Shown here: positions 23,611 to 36,477 of the stretch, piece by piece
How positions within the stretch are numbered: position 1 is the stretch's first letter
How the letters are laid out: every line of letters starts with the position of its first letter
NCBI GenBank assembly: GCA_001598975.1
Contig: BBXU01002253.1
Coordinates: 31,685 to 95,684, forward strand
Length of the DNA: 64,000 bases
Reading direction: 5' to 3'
Origin: Parachlorella kessleri
Taxonomy: Eukaryota; Chlorophyta; Trebouxiophyceae; Chlorellales; Chlorellaceae
Notes under the pieces: model-generated
The model's input: the letters and a program-made list of their open reading frames with translations, nothing else
Database searches by the model: none
Told to the model about the DNA's origin: nothing
Translations under genes and position numbers: made by a program

Positions 23611-24161
23611 GGCGGCAGCAAGCCCGTCGGCCACAGGGATGCCTGCACGCTCGATCCGTACTGATCCCCACTGTCCCGCACTGTTAGTATGAGAAGTTCT
23701 CAACCTCTGGAGCTGTGTAATAGAGGCCAAAACTCGGCAGGAGGGCAACCAGGTGATCTAGGCTTCCAAGACAGTCATGGCACGCTCCCTGCCGTCTGCT
23801 TCGCTGTTAACATAGATATAGTGCTCAGTTACAACACGCAAATTATCACTGTAGCGCTGCAGCGTTGGCTCGATTAGAGTTGGCGGGGACACATCGAAGC
23901 ACACAAGCCAAGAAGGCTTCAAACACTCCAAGGCCTCGCGAGGTTGAACCTCCGCATTGGAGTGAAGGAACGAATGTGACATGACGGGTGTATCACGAAC
24001 CTGTAGTGGGATGTCGAAGTAGAGTGGGAGGCCGACATGTCTCCGTGATCAGACATTACACCACTGTAGCCAGAGCTGTGTTAGCTGATTGTACTCGTAA
24101 GGCAACTTATCTGAGCTCAGTACTCCCACCATACTAGCAAGGCACAAGAGGGTGGTATTCC
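23611..24161. promoter_or_regulatory. divergent upstream region of VPS26 and DCC1
   Basis: 551 bases separate the two start codons, so both promoters and 5' UTRs must lie here. I see no clear TATA box. The frame upstream of the VPS26 ATG stays open for about 90 bases without another ATG. Confidence 0.45.
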
Positions 24162-27100
24162 ATGGCAAGTGATGGGGGGCTGACCCTGGCACCTGGCAAC
24201 CCACGGACCCTGGCATTCACCGATAGTGTGCGCAAGGACTTGAAACTGTTAGAGCTCGATGAGGATCTGTTGCAAGAGCTGCTGCAGTCAGGGTGAGCGC
24301 TGCCAGCCGCCTTGCAAGTGCAGTCAGCAGCTGCTGTGATGGCAGCCTTCCTGCTTGGAGCCTTGCAGACCGGACGGCGAAGCCCACCCGCGTTCCGTGG
24401 AAAGGGTGCTTGCTCACCCTGCGCGGCCCTGTCCTTAGTCACCGACTGGCAGCAGCCAGCCTCATCACACAAGGGCAGCTGCTGAACATGCCTCGCCCAG
24501 CATGAAGTGTCGGGCTGCCTTGCAGACTGCAAATAAATGGGGGAGAGAGCGAGGAAGCGGTCCTGTGCTCCCAGACAAGGACATTTGCAATCAAGACTGT
24601 GGAGACTACCAACTCAGTTTGGCTGGTGCAGCCCGACCAGGTGGGCGGGTGTGGCATGGATACACTTTGTAAAGCATTTAGCAACCCTGAGACCCATGGC
24701 ATGGTGGATGGAAGTGCCATATTGGGTCCTGTGGGAGGGCTGTGCCCGCCAGGTGTACCTGGAGCGACGCAGTCGCACCTTTTGCGCGCCGCTGGATCTG
24801 CTCTCATGCTTCCGCCTGCTGTCAGTGGGTGGGTGGGGCCTGATGAGCTGATTGCACCGAGCCTGAGACTCATGGGTGAGGTGATCAAGAAAGAAGCGCA
24901 GGAAGCTTGGGCTGCAGGTTGCTGCGGAGGTCGTGGGTGCAGCCGAGCTGTCACAGCCAGCAGCGGACCCACCGCAGTGCACACCGCCTGGCCAGCTGAC
25001 CGGCCTGGCCACTCAGCTGCAGCGGGTGTGTGTGGCTGGGCTGCCAAGGCTGCCCAATACAGCCAGCGGATAAGAAATTGGGTGGGATTGCTCAATATAC
25101 ACCGTAGCGCACAATGTCAGGCCAAGTTGACTCGTGTCCCGGCATTTCAGCTGCTGCGGATGTGTTTTCCCGGGTGTGGTATTTGCCGGCCTCCTGGGCG
25201 AGGGAAGACGCCTGCTTGGCAACAATCCTGGCACATAAGTAGGCTCCGCCCATGCCTGCAAGGTGCAGGTGACAGAGTAGGCGCCCGTGCTTGAGCCTGG
25301 GGTGCAGTCCTGCCCTTACCTCAGGTTCTAGCGACGGTTCACTGGCTGGCATGCTTGCACGATGCAGAACAAGGCAGCCCAAGCTCACGCGCCTGTGATG
25401 GTCACGGCAGTGGCCTCTAGCCACTGGGAGCTGGTTCGGGCGGGGCCGCGGCTGCAGGCGTTGGATGCGCTGCTGCAGGTAGGTGTGGCGGTATGGCGGA
25501 TAATATGGAAGGGGGAAGGAGACGGTCCCAAGTCGCTGCCCTTGAACGTGTGTAGTGGCCAGCCAGGAACTAGTCACGCCAAGGGAGCAGTGTCGCTCGC
25601 TGGGTGCGGTTGGCCCTGCTGCCTGTCCAAGCAAAGTTCTCGTCATGTTTGACAGGTATATCTTGGATAGATGTGCAGGAGCAACCGTACGGGCGCGAGG
25701 CAGCGGAGGGGGATGAGGCCATGGACTTGGATGATGGCGCCCGGCAACCCTGTCAGCGGTACACAAGAGAGGAGCTTCTGGAGAGGGTGCAGGTATTGTT
25801 CATTCAACTACCTGTGACCTATGTTTGTGGTTTGTGTGTGTTGGTCGCCGGCATTTGCAGCCACCTGCTTGCGATATAATTGCATGACCGTCATACATGA
25901 TCTTCGCAACTGTTGAGCAATTGCGCCACTTTGGTACCAGTGGCCTGCCTGGGTCGGCTGACAGGTGTACCCCCGACAGATTTTTGCCAAACTGACGCTG
26001 GCATGGACATGCAGGCAAGCTCTGAAGAGCTGGACCAAGCCCTCCGTGAGCGCCATGCCCTGTGCCTGGATGGGCGCTATTGCAGGCGAGTGTAGCCTGG
26101 AACGATTGAGATGCCTCCAAGTGCCTTTTTGCGTGGCATAGCATACACTGCAAGCTTCCTGTTACTGACTCCACTCACCTTGTCTGGGTGACACGTAGGC
26201 AGCCGATGTAGTACATTTGCAAACGAAGTGCTGAACTGTCGCAGCGCCGGGTCAGGAGTATGTAGGCGGGTTGGTGGTGATGCTGCCATGTCTGACCTCT
26301 GGACCACTCCCAAGGAGCTTGCCTTACCTTCCCACCTCAGAATGGTTTGTGACTTGCAACGGCCCAGATCCCTTGCCCCCCTTCCCTGCATCCTTGCAGC
26401 GTGGATTCTGAGTATCTAGGCACGCTGCTGGAGATGCTGCTGCTGACCGCCGTGCAGCACGGCTGGGCAGGAGACTTTGTCATCCCAGCGCGCGCAGCAG
26501 GCGAGGCTCTGAAATCCAGCGGCTATGACCCCAGGTGAGCAAGGATGTGAGATGTAGGAGCGCCTCTCAGTCTGTGATTGCATCCCCGGGCCAACAGCGG
26601 AGTTCCTGACGGCCAGGACGTAAACAGCCAGGTGAGGGTTCAGCCCTCTCTGGTGGTGTTGGATGTCTTTATCGCAGCACAAGCAGTGGCCTAGGCACAT
26701 GAGGCCAGCGGGCACGAGCCCAGCTGCTGCTAGGGGGTGGGTGACGCAGCGAGCAACTGTTTTTTCAGCAGGTCAGGGGGCTGAGCTTGAATACAGTGCT
26801 TCATATCAGTAGCACGTGGGTCCTCAAGACATTTGCCTGTAGTTACTACCTCAAGCCAGGTTGCAAGCTTAGGGTCTGCTAATATTCAGGCTACGAGGCT
26901 GATATGTTGTTTGTGCTGCCCTTGTATCACTGCTGAAGTAACGCACCACGCCCCGCGCATGCAGTGCTTTCCCACGGTAAATCCCTCCTCTGGTACACTC
27001 ATGGTCAGGTCTAACGCTCCTGCCGCTCTTCCCAACTAAACTGGCTTACCCAAGGCTTGATGCGCAGGCTCACACAACACTGCCTGAAGGTCTTCGGCAG

Positions 27101-28497
27101 CAGGCAGGGTGATGCTGCAGCTGGCATTGCAAAGGAAGCTGATTATGAAGGCGTGTGGCGGCTGGACGAGCAGGCCGTGTGCCGGCACTTTGCGCAGCGG
27201 CTGCTGGCCAGCCAGCCACAGTGGGGGGCGGAGGAGTTCCTCGATGCCTGGCAGGGCAGCGTTCCAGAGGTGAAGACTGAGCTGCTTGGGAACTTCACCC
27301 GACAGGTTGCAACGGAGGGGCAGCCATTGGTGGTAGTTATTTGCTTGGCGGCTGAGTTAAGCACTGTAAGAGGTGTAGCAGGGAGTGCTGCAGCCTTGTC
27401 TCTGCCAAACCTCAGGACAGGGCGGCTGCGGGTCTCAGCAGCGAGAGATACTAAGCTGTGGAATGCCAGCACTGGATGCAAGGCATGTTCTGAGGCTTGC
27501 CTGGGTTGATGGGTGGATGTGGAAGGCCATGATGAGGATTATAAAATCTGGCATGGCTGGGTTGAGAAGAGTGGCAGGCAATGCAAACAGAGAAGTGGTA
27601 GGGGTGAACTGGACTGTCAGGACTGCATGCAGTTATGCTGGCTGCTTGCCAGGAGGTGGCCCTGGCCCATAGGCTGAGCAACAATTGCCCCCATATTCAC
27701 CATGCACAGCTGCTTGCTTAACATGCTGCAGTTTCCCACAAATACGGAACCCCCACCACAGAGCGGGTAAGGTGGTGGATATGGCCACGCTTAGGCTGTC
27801 TAGGCACTGCTGACTTGCTGTTCTCAGCTGCAGCTGCTGTGCTGTGCTGGCCGTGCAGAGCATGACGCCGGGCTGGGAGATGCTGCGAGGGGAGGCACTG
27901 GTGGCTGGGGGCCGTGTGAAGCGGTTCCCAGTCGAGGGCCTGCCCAAGGACCCTGCAGGCCGCTTTGCAGCGCTTTTTGCTGAGCGGGAAAGGTAGGATA
28001 GCAGTGGTGTATGCACAGCAACTGAAGGGCGTGCCAGCGTTGGGGCAGCAAGGATGTTTTTTCACCCGCATGGCTAGAGCTTGAATTGCTGGCCTGGGGA
28101 GGCAGCGCGCCGGGGTCGCCAGGCAGTCCATCACACAAAATTCTGGCCTGCCTGGTGTGTTGGAATGCAAGATTACACAGCCGTGATTGTACAGCTGGCT
28201 GACAATTAGGGAGAGGTTTATGGCACAAATGACGAGCGAGGACCCGAAATCCTTTGTATTCCTGGCTTATATGGCTTGAACAGGCCCTAAGTTTGTTGGA
28301 GCCTCGGAAAATCGTGGATTGTACACATCTATCGAACTGCCGTCCACAGCTTCTGCTGCAGGTGGGCCTGGGAAGACCTGGAGCCGTACATCATCGGCCT
28401 CCAGGGGCCAGGCCAAACGGTGGAGGGACTGCTGCTCAAGTATGCCCGCGCAAGCCAACCCAAGCCCACCGACCCGATGCTATACTCGGCCAGATAA
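24162..28497 (+). CDS. DCC1: sister chromatid cohesion protein DCC1, 9 exons
   Basis: Partner of CTF8 in the alternative clamp loader CTF18-RFC, which acts in cohesion and replication in the nucleus. Exons: 24162-24292, 24526-24640, 25368-25478, 25679-25792, 26015-26085, 26400-26534, 27068-27269, 27859-27992, 28362-28497; total 382 residues, as in other DCC1 proteins. Blocks that match: LLELDEDLLQELL, EEAVLCSQTRTFAIKTVETT near the N-terminus, SHWELVRAGPRLQALDALL, EEFLDAWQGSVPE, and the C-terminal winged-helix region with WAWEDLEPYIIGL and TVEGLLLKYARAS. Intron 5 is GC-AG (TGCAG|GCGAGT at 26085). The region between residues 81 and 118 is the least certain because similarity is low there. Confidence 0.88.
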
Positions 28498-29786
28498 GGC
28501 CACCCAGGGGCCTCCTGCCGGCCGGCATGCCGATTTGCGCTGTGCGGAATGGTGGACTGGGTTTTGCTGTTGGGTGCCTGTTAAGGTCATCGCCCTTCCT
28601 TGCCAGCTGACCAGCGCTGTTGAGTGCCTGGGTGGGCTGACAGTGACAGAAGCAGCCGTAGCGGCTGTGTCATGGGACACATGATAGCAGCAGCCTCCCC
28701 ATGAAGGCGTTCAAGATGGAATGCATGTGACAAGAAGGGGTCAGACAGCAGGTTGGTGGGTGTCAGCTGCATCACTTAGTCAGGCCGTCCGTATGAGGCC
28801 AAGGCATGCTGTGTGGCTGCCATGCCATCATGGTGAGAGCAGTCTGCTGGATCCTGGTGAATGTGTAAATCGCACGCATACAAGGGGGCCGAGGCTCACC
28901 TCACCTACCCAAGCGCTTTCAGTTCCCGACTGGGTCCTTCTGAGGCCCGGCCACGCATTTTCCAATATCATACCTTGCTTTTCCTCCTAGGCCGTATGTG
29001 GTCTTCCACACCAGCATTGTCTTCACTGCGGCCACCCATAACTTCAATGTGCTGTCCTTTTAACACGCAAAGGTGGTCCGGGTGGTGGGGGCCAAGGGTG
29101 AACTCAAGAGTCTGGCTGGCATTGCTGTGGCTCACACCTTCTCCCGTTCAGACGATGACGACACTCCTACGCAGTATGGAACCAAGTATCAGTTACGTCC
29201 GCTGGCTCAGGAACCAGGCAAAGTTAAAGTACACGTTGCATCAAGTCAAGTTCACAACTACCGATCCTCTGTGCACTCCCTCTCACAAGTACCAAACCCT
29301 CTAGCAAGCCCTTCTTAACGTGAGGCACAAAATGCGCAGACAAGGCTGAAGGCCGCAAACTACCAGCGTAGGTATCCTTCTCTGGGCAGCAACTACCAGT
29401 TGTTGCTTACCATGTTGTTGCTTACCATGGCAGCAGTGGTTGAGCAAGGTTAGCATGTCCATAATACTCGGTATCTCTAGCAAGAACCCAAAATGCACCC
29501 TGGTAAATCTGAGATAAATCCGCAAGAGTACAGTTCCGTGAAGTACCATCCTAGGTTTACGTACAGGTGACCGATGTTGTTGGGACCTGTCCAATCACCT
29601 ATGTCCGTATTGTGGCCCTTTCGTCATTCCGGACGAACGATCAAACTAATATGGTGCAGGTATAACACGGCACAGCTTGTGAACTCGTTGCGTCAGTTGG
29701 ATCTGTGGACCATGTTGCTGGAGTACTGACGCCAAGCGGCCTGCGTGACTGCTCAGTATGACCAACGGCTGCACAATTGCATAAAG
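28498..29786. other. region between DCC1 and the BSL-type phosphatase
   Basis: About 1.3 kb that should hold the DCC1 3' UTR and the phosphatase 5' region. An open stretch at 29070-29318 (+) reads VVRVVGAKGELKSLAG and later SRSDDDD, but matches no family I recognise and lacks a clear acceptor. It could be a 5' exon of the phosphatase or noncoding. I do not see the kelch repeats that precede this phosphatase type in land plants. Confidence 0.4.
28864..28868 (+). terminator. putative TGTAA poly(A) signal of DCC1
   Basis: TGTAA lies 367 bases after the DCC1 stop. Motif-based only. Confidence 0.3.
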
Positions 29787-32700
29787 ATGCCGTTGTATAG
29801 CAAGGTCTGGGTACAGCAGTACGGGGAGGACCCTGCCACCACAGCTCAGGCTAGTTTGAGCGAACTGCAGCATGAGTCGAGGCGCCTGTCGTACTCGGAG
29901 ACCTTCGAAAGCGAGGGAGACCCTTCCTTGGTTTATAACACACCCAAGCAGGTATGTAATGCTCAGCTATCAGGAGCGGGCTTGGGTGGGAGTCAAAGGC
30001 TTTCAAAGTCTTTGCCCCTTTCCTGGCACGGTGTCTCTTTCGTGACGTCAAGGGAAAACGTTTGCAGCATGCTATGAGCACTGTTTTGAGCCCCCCTCAA
30101 GCTGCTGAGTACAGACACTGCCTGACCTTAAGGCAGCAGGCCCTCGTGTAGCCCAGGGGAGAGCAGTCCCCCACCGATGGCCATGCCGATGCTGTGTGCA
30201 GTGGCACAAGGCCTTCATAGAAGAGCTCCTGCGGCCCGAAGAGTGGCGAGCCCCCGAGGGTAGGGATCCCCCCTTCAAGCCATGTGACATCCTGCGGCTG
30301 TGTGACCTGGTGGAGGCCCGGCTTCAGGCCGAGCCCACTCTTTTGGAAGTCCATGGTGGGTCAATGCCAGGCCTGTGACGGACTTGAGTCTGTCACAGGT
30401 CCACAAGGCCGGAAGCAGATATAGCCAGTGGTGGGTGATGGTTTGCGCGGCTGGAGCAGAGTTTTACCGCTGGGGTTGCATGGTGGACAAGACACACTTG
30501 CATGTGCGGGCCGGGACCACCGCAGCTGCGTGATGAGCATTAGGCAGGCCTGTCTGATCATGAACATACCCAACACGATAGCGGCTTTTAGCTGCTCGTT
30601 CCATCAAACCTGTGCCCTGACCCTGCTGCAGCCCCTGTGAAGATCATTGGTGACATCCACGGCCAGTTTGGGGACCTGATGCACCTCTTCCGGGTCTACG
30701 GCACGCCCTCTCGCCTGGGGGACATCAGCTACCTTGACTACCTGGTGAGGAGAGCAGCGGACTGTCATTAAGAGTGGTAGAAAGGCTTCAGCCTGTGGAT
30801 GAATTGGGTCACTAGTTACATTGACACACTTGGCTTCCACAAGCTCTTGAGTGGCCTCGTGGCACCAACCCTTCCGGTATGTGCAGGGGCTCCTTCTATC
30901 CCTGCTCTTCTGGAGGTCGTTTTTTTTGTCCCAATTGTGCACCACTATTACTATAGGGATTGCCACCCTGCCGCCATCGAGCAGACACCTAGACCACACA
31001 GCCGCTAGATGATAGGCACTCCCCTGTCTGTCCCTCTGCAGTTCCTGGGGGACTATGTTGACCGGGGCGAGCATAGCCTGGAGACCATCAGCCTGCTGTT
31101 TGCGCTTAAGGTGGAGTTCCCCACCCAGGTCCACCTCTTGAGGGGCAACCACGAGGTGAGCTGAGCCAATCCCTAGCAATACAGCCTCCTTTTGGGCATG
31201 TCTCTGGCATCTCAAAATCACTGATACCCCTCGCTATCCCCCTAAGTGCGAAGTCTGCCAGCCAGGTGCAACTTTCCAGGGGCAGCTATGAGGTGAGCCC
31301 GCCCCCACAGTGCTTGGGTGAGTGGCCGAGAGCTGGCACACCTTCAAATAATGGCACGGGTTGGAGACTCTAAACTACACACTACCACGGCAAACCCCTC
31401 TGCAGGTCAGGGGGGCAACACCATATCCAGGAGGCATGCTTTGGAATCATTGTCACTGATTTAGTGATTGCCGACCCAACCCTTGCCTTGCAGATCAGCG
31501 AGGTCAACTCCAAGTATGGCTTCCTGGCAGAGTGCAAGGGGCGGCTGGGGCCAGTGGAGGGGTGGAAAGTGTGGCGCCGCATCAACGAGGTGTTTGCCTG
31601 GCTGCCGCTAGCAGCACGCATTGATGGCAAGATCCTCTGCCTGCACGGAGGTCAGTGAGTGTTCTGAGAATCTGTTTGCAGGGTTTGCACTGGCTGCCTT
31701 GCGCGGCATGCATGGTGTGGCACCTTGACGGGTCAATAAGTGCAAAGAGAGCGCTGCTGCATGGGTGATTTCCTCTGCCATTGCAAGTGCACCACGGGAC
31801 AGACAGACCCACGCAGCTAGGCATGCATGGCTGCCCTGGAAGGACAGGATTGGGGCATGCTCGTTCATGGCCATTAGTTTGCATGCAGTGATCTGGCATG
31901 ATGTTTCCTGGTCATGATGTTGCCGCCCACCACAGCCGGTGCCTCACCTGAAGCCAGGGTTACAACCAGCTGGCCCTGGTTGATGCCACCACCACACTTA
32001 CTGAACTGCCAAGCAGGGAGAACATCGTACTAGCCGTAATGTTTTCTGTTGTGTAGGCATCAGCGACAAGCTCACCACTTGCAGCCAGATAGCCGACATC
32101 CAGCGGCCCCTCTACTTTGACGAGGCCCCTACCCCCTCCTCCCAGCTGGCCTACCAGCTGCTCTGGAACGACCCCAACTCCACGGATGCAGTGTATGGCT
32201 CGCATGCTAGCAGCCGCGGCAGCGACATACAGACGTTCAGCGCACAGCAAGTGGAGGCTTTCTGCGAGGTGCGAAGAAGCCACTCGGTGGCTTGGCGCGC
32301 TCGCCCTCTTGTTGCAGGGGTGCTTGGCTGGCTATGCAAACCTTGTATGCCTGTGCATGCTGGGCCCATGCTCATGTGGAGGCATCCAGCACTGTCTCAC
32401 GGTCAGCGCAAAGGCCTAACACTGAACTACTGCAGTACTTAGAGACTACATCCCTACTCTCTCCTTCCACTATGACGTAGCTTGTCCCCTGCATGCCTGC
32501 CGCTTCCTGCTTGGCCCTGCTCAGGGCTTGTATGAATGGGACCTGATCTTGGTATCTTGCCTGCTCTTGCAGGCCAACTGCCTGGAGCTGATAGTGCGCG
32601 CCCACCAGTGCGTCAGGGACGGCTTCGAGCGCTTTGCGCGAGGTCGCCTGGTCACCGTCTTCTCCGCCGCCAACTACTGCGGCCGCTACGATAACGCTGG

Positions 32701-35641
32701 GGCGCTGCTGCTGGTGGGGCGGGACCATGTGGTGGTCCCCAAGATCATCCGCCCGCAGCCACGCAACCCGCTGGTGCACTCGGGGGTGCTGCAGTTCTCG
32801 CCGCGGGAGATTGCCAAGCGGCAGGGCAGCTCCTCACCGCCCTTCAAGCAGCAGGGTAGCCCCTCTCCCGCCAGGCGGCACCAGCTCTCGCCCAGAGACG
32901 CAGCACGGCAGCAGCCGCAGCCCAGCAGGTTGGGGGAGTTGCAAGGCATCAAGTCACCTCGTGGCGAAGGCAGCGCTTTGCCCGCCAAGGCGAAGCAACA
33001 ACAGTTGTCGCCGCGAGATGTGGCACGGCAACGCCAACAACAACGACGACCTAGCGGTCTGGCAGGAGGGGCGGCAGCAACTGGAGCAGCAGGGCTTGAG
33101 GGCAAGAAATCCCCACGGGGAAGCTTGGGCAGTGCTGACGGCAGCAGTAGCTACAGCAGCAGCAGCAGCAGCAGCAGTAGCAGCACTTCCCGCGCAAGCC
33201 CTCGGGGCAGCGGCGGTAGCAGCGTGCACAGCACGTCAGGGAGCAGCAGCCAGCCATGGGACGCTAGTTGCCAACAGCAGCCCACAGCGGCAAGACGACG
33301 GGAGGAGACCAGCTCCGTCTCATCTGCCAACAGTAGCAGTGACAGCAGCCGCAGTAGCAGGCACGAGGCAGCAGGTTCGGGTGATGGGGAGCCCCGCCAT
33401 AAACCCCGGCAAGCCTCCCTGTCACCGAGGCCAGGGCTGGAGACACTGCAGCTGCCCCTTCCTTTGGCACCGGCGCAACTTGGTCATAGCATGGCTTCCC
33501 CGAGGGGCTTGCCCAGTGAGGGAGGGGAGCATGCAGCAGCAGGTGTATTGGACCTTCCTCCTGCGGGCAGGCTTGCGAGTGGTGCAGGTCAGCTGCCATG
33601 TGATACGCCCGACCAGGAGCCTCCTGAGTCACTGAGGCGGGCGCGGAGCCACACAAGTGCAGCAGACGGCAGGCCTCCAAGGCCTCCACGCACCCACAGC
33701 TGGACGCAGCACACCCAGCATGCCCGCGGCAGCACCGTGGCCCCAGCGGCTGCACCCTCGGCACCCTGGGACGCTGCTGTGCCTGCCGCTGCGGCTGCAG
33801 CAGCTGAGGTGGAGCTCCACACCAGCAGCAGCAAAGTCAAGGGGCTGCCCCCGCTAGTCACCATCACAGCCAGGGCAGGGCCTCTGCCTGACGGCTTCGC
33901 CACCTCTCAGCCACATGATGCGCAGCAGCCCTCGGAGCAGCCACCAGGCCTTCCCAGCGGCGTGCGGCTCAGCTGCGGCGACACCACCCTGTCCAAGCTT
34001 CGGGAAGCCAAGCAGATCGCCACAGTTGGGTGCAATGGAGCAGGGGCAGCTGCAGCAGTAGGTCTGGGACGTGCCAAGGTGGCAACGGAGGCGGCATGGG
34101 TCAGGGGAAGTGCAGCAGTGGCTGTTGGGTGCAGCGGCGCGCAAGCAGCGGCCGGTGCAGGAGCAGCAGCAGGCAGCAGATCCCTTGCTAAGGCGCGGGC
34201 GGCAGTGGCTGTGGGCTGTGCTGCGGGGCTGCCGGCGGCAGCTAAGGCCAGGGATGCAGCCGTGATTGGGTGCATGGGGCTTGCATCAGGTATGGCTATG
34301 GCCGCAACGGTTTTATGCGTTGGGTGACCTCCAGTAAGGCCTCATAGGGACGGTGCTGGTACAGCGATCTACTGGAAGTGTGGATGGTCATTAATCACAC
34401 ACAGTCCACCAGTGCCACGTATTAGGCGTGACTGCGAACCCTGTTACGCGACTGGGGTGCCCTGGATGCCATCTTGTATCTTCTTTGGCAGGCATGGAAT
34501 GAAGCAGAGCTCCTTGTTTGCAGGCACAAGATCGGTCAGCAACGTGGCACTGGCAAGGACTAAGACTGCCCTTGGGAGTGGCCGCCACGCAGCAGCAGGG
34601 GCAGCGGGCAAGGCCACACATGTGGCTAGGTCCGCCAGCAGCAAAGCGCAAGCTAGGCTGCAGGCGGCGGCCGGGGCGGCAGCTGTGGGGTGCAGCAGTG
34701 CGGGAAGCAGGCTGCGAGCGCTGCCCATGCTGGGCTCCTGCTTTGGACGGGGGTCAAAGCGTGACCTCCACAGCCCCGCAGTGCCACGGCAGCAGTGGCA
34801 GCTGCAGCAGGACGTGCCTGCCGTGGGTGAGGGCAACCTGGCAGCCCATGTAGCAGCGGGCACAGCAGGTGCTCACCTGTGGTATAGCGAGATCACCCCC
34901 GTTGCCTCGGAGGGGGACTGGGACCCCCTTGATTCATGTGCCGCGGAATCAAAGGAGCCAGCCGCCCCAGCACTGACTAGCCAGGCCGGCAGCCGCAGGG
35001 CAGAGCGGAGGGTCAGCTTTAACCTCGTGCCAACTGTGGTGCCCATCAGTCCACGAGCAGGCAGCAGCAGGGACGGCCTAGCATACGAGGCAAGCTGTGC
35101 GCTGGCCTGGCTGTCAGTGCAGGGCAGCGGCAGCGGCGGCGGGGAGTGTGACTTGGCAGCACAGGCAGCAGCAGCGCCAGCCTCCGGGGTTGTGCTAAAG
35201 CCCGTACCCATGGCTTCAGTGTTGGTGAACACACTGCAGTGGACGGGTGGCAGCCAGTATGGGGAGCACGGCCTTGCCAATTCAGGCAACTACCCAGGCA
35301 AGGTGCTCTCTGCTCCCGCGGTAGCAGCGTTCGGCCAGGGCAGCAGTGGCGGTCAGCTGGTGCAGGCACCTATCCCTGCTGCGGTATCATCAGAGGGCCA
35401 TCAGGGCAGCAGAAGTTCTGCTCAGGCTGTCGGTGCTTGCTGGCATGCTGGGTTACCGGAGAGCTCTGCACACCTGGCGGCGGCTGTGGAGCGCAGCGTG
35501 GCGGTGACGCTGGGCCTGCTGCCAGCTGCTGTGGTGCTGAGCTTAGGGGCTGTGGCTGTTGCTGACGTGGCATGTAGGGCATCTAGGTCTCCCAGCAGAG
35601 CAGGGCAGGCAAGGCATAGCTACAGGTATGAGGCTTGTTAG
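29787..35641 (+). CDS. BSL: BSL-type Ser/Thr protein phosphatase (PPP family) with long low-complexity tail, 8 exons
   Basis: Metal-dependent phosphoserine/threonine phosphatase of the plant BSU1/BSL branch. Exons: 29787-29951, 30202-30355, 30632-30744, 31042-31155, 31494-31650, 32057-32268, 32573-34289, 34524-35641; about 1249 residues. The catalytic core covers roughly residues 60-375 with GDIHGQ, GDYVDRG, RGNHE, HGGI, VRAHQC and [16 protein letters not shown]. The upstream [12 protein letters not shown] matches the linker before the BSL catalytic domain. The start ATG is tentative, and no N-terminal kelch repeats are found. The tail of about 870 residues is unusual: nine Ser-Pro-Arg motifs, a poly-Ser run, an Ala-rich part with repeated VGC, an RVSF motif near residue 1040, and a hydrophobic segment near 1202-1228. 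The 234-base intron 34290-34523 is required because the frame otherwise stops at 34327, and the Ala/VGC repeats continue across it. Divergence from PP1 proper is clear from the inserts around 31494-31650. Confidence 0.88.
33141..33186 (+). repeat. Ser codon (AGC/AGT) microsatellite in the phosphatase tail
   Basis: A run of AGC/AGT triplets encodes poly-Ser inside the phosphatase tail. It is likely length-variable between strains. Confidence 0.7.
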
Positions 35642-36477
35642 GGACGCACAGTCTTCTCATGCATGTGTACTTACACATGAAAGGTTGATCATAGCGCAGC
35701 TGGGTTGCATCATCTGAATGGTGGCATGTAGTGCAGATAGACGATAGGTAGCTGTGAACTGGTTAGCATTTAGTAAGGCTGGCAGGGAGTGCAAACAGGA
35801 GTGCGAACAACGTTTGTGGTCGGTATGTGCCTCAAGAACCGGCTTGCACTGCCCCCCCAGGCGGTATCTACAGAATTGCTGACCACCTACGTTAGAACGA
35901 AATCCATGACCTCGATGGCATTGTGACCGAGGGTTTTCCTTGTTTTTCTCATATACCAAATGCATGCGGAGGGTGCGATGGCTAAAATGCCCACTAAGCG
36001 CCAGTGGGCAGCTGTGAGTGCCGGATGAATGTGTTTGTCATTGTGAGTGAGGCCAAAGTTTGGCTGCTAGGAGACCCACCGTTAAGGGCCTCCAATAGGG
36101 AAATTTGCCTTCAGAAGCCTATAACTTGGTGAGCGCTGGGCAAGCACCATCCTCTTTGCTGCGGGATACAACCCGATCTTGCTTCACTCACTCCACCCAG
36201 CCTAGCACCCAGCCACCTCACCGCTCTCAATAAGCAACTCCACCTTTGGAAGAAGTTTAAAAGTGCATGAGGCTTTTGCAGTGCCAGTCAGTCGGATCCT
36301 ACGCTCCCAAGAGCGGCGCTGAGACTGTGATACTGCTGCAACGGCCATCAATATCCAAAAACTACTGCGTTCTCTGCTGCCCCCCCCCCCCGTTTCTTGC
36401 CTGTTGCCAAATCTGCATGCCTGACAAGCTCCATAAGCGCTCAAGGATGGCCGGCAGCAGCCTTCCTATGGACCCCT
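35642..36477. other. intergenic region between convergent phosphatase and PEX16 genes
   Basis: 836 bases with no supportable gene. It should carry both 3' UTRs. A run of ten C lies just beyond it at 36381 in + strand numbering within the neighbour's end region; nothing else stands out. Confidence 0.45.

Noticed and set aside
24439..25095. 218-codon minus-strand frame
   Set aside because: Antisense to DCC1 exon 2 and its following intron, with no family motifs and no splice context.
32634..33635. Long + strand frame overlapping the phosphatase tail
   Set aside because: Shadow frame created by GC-rich Ser/Ala repeats; the phosphatase frame continues its catalytic domain and wins on family match.
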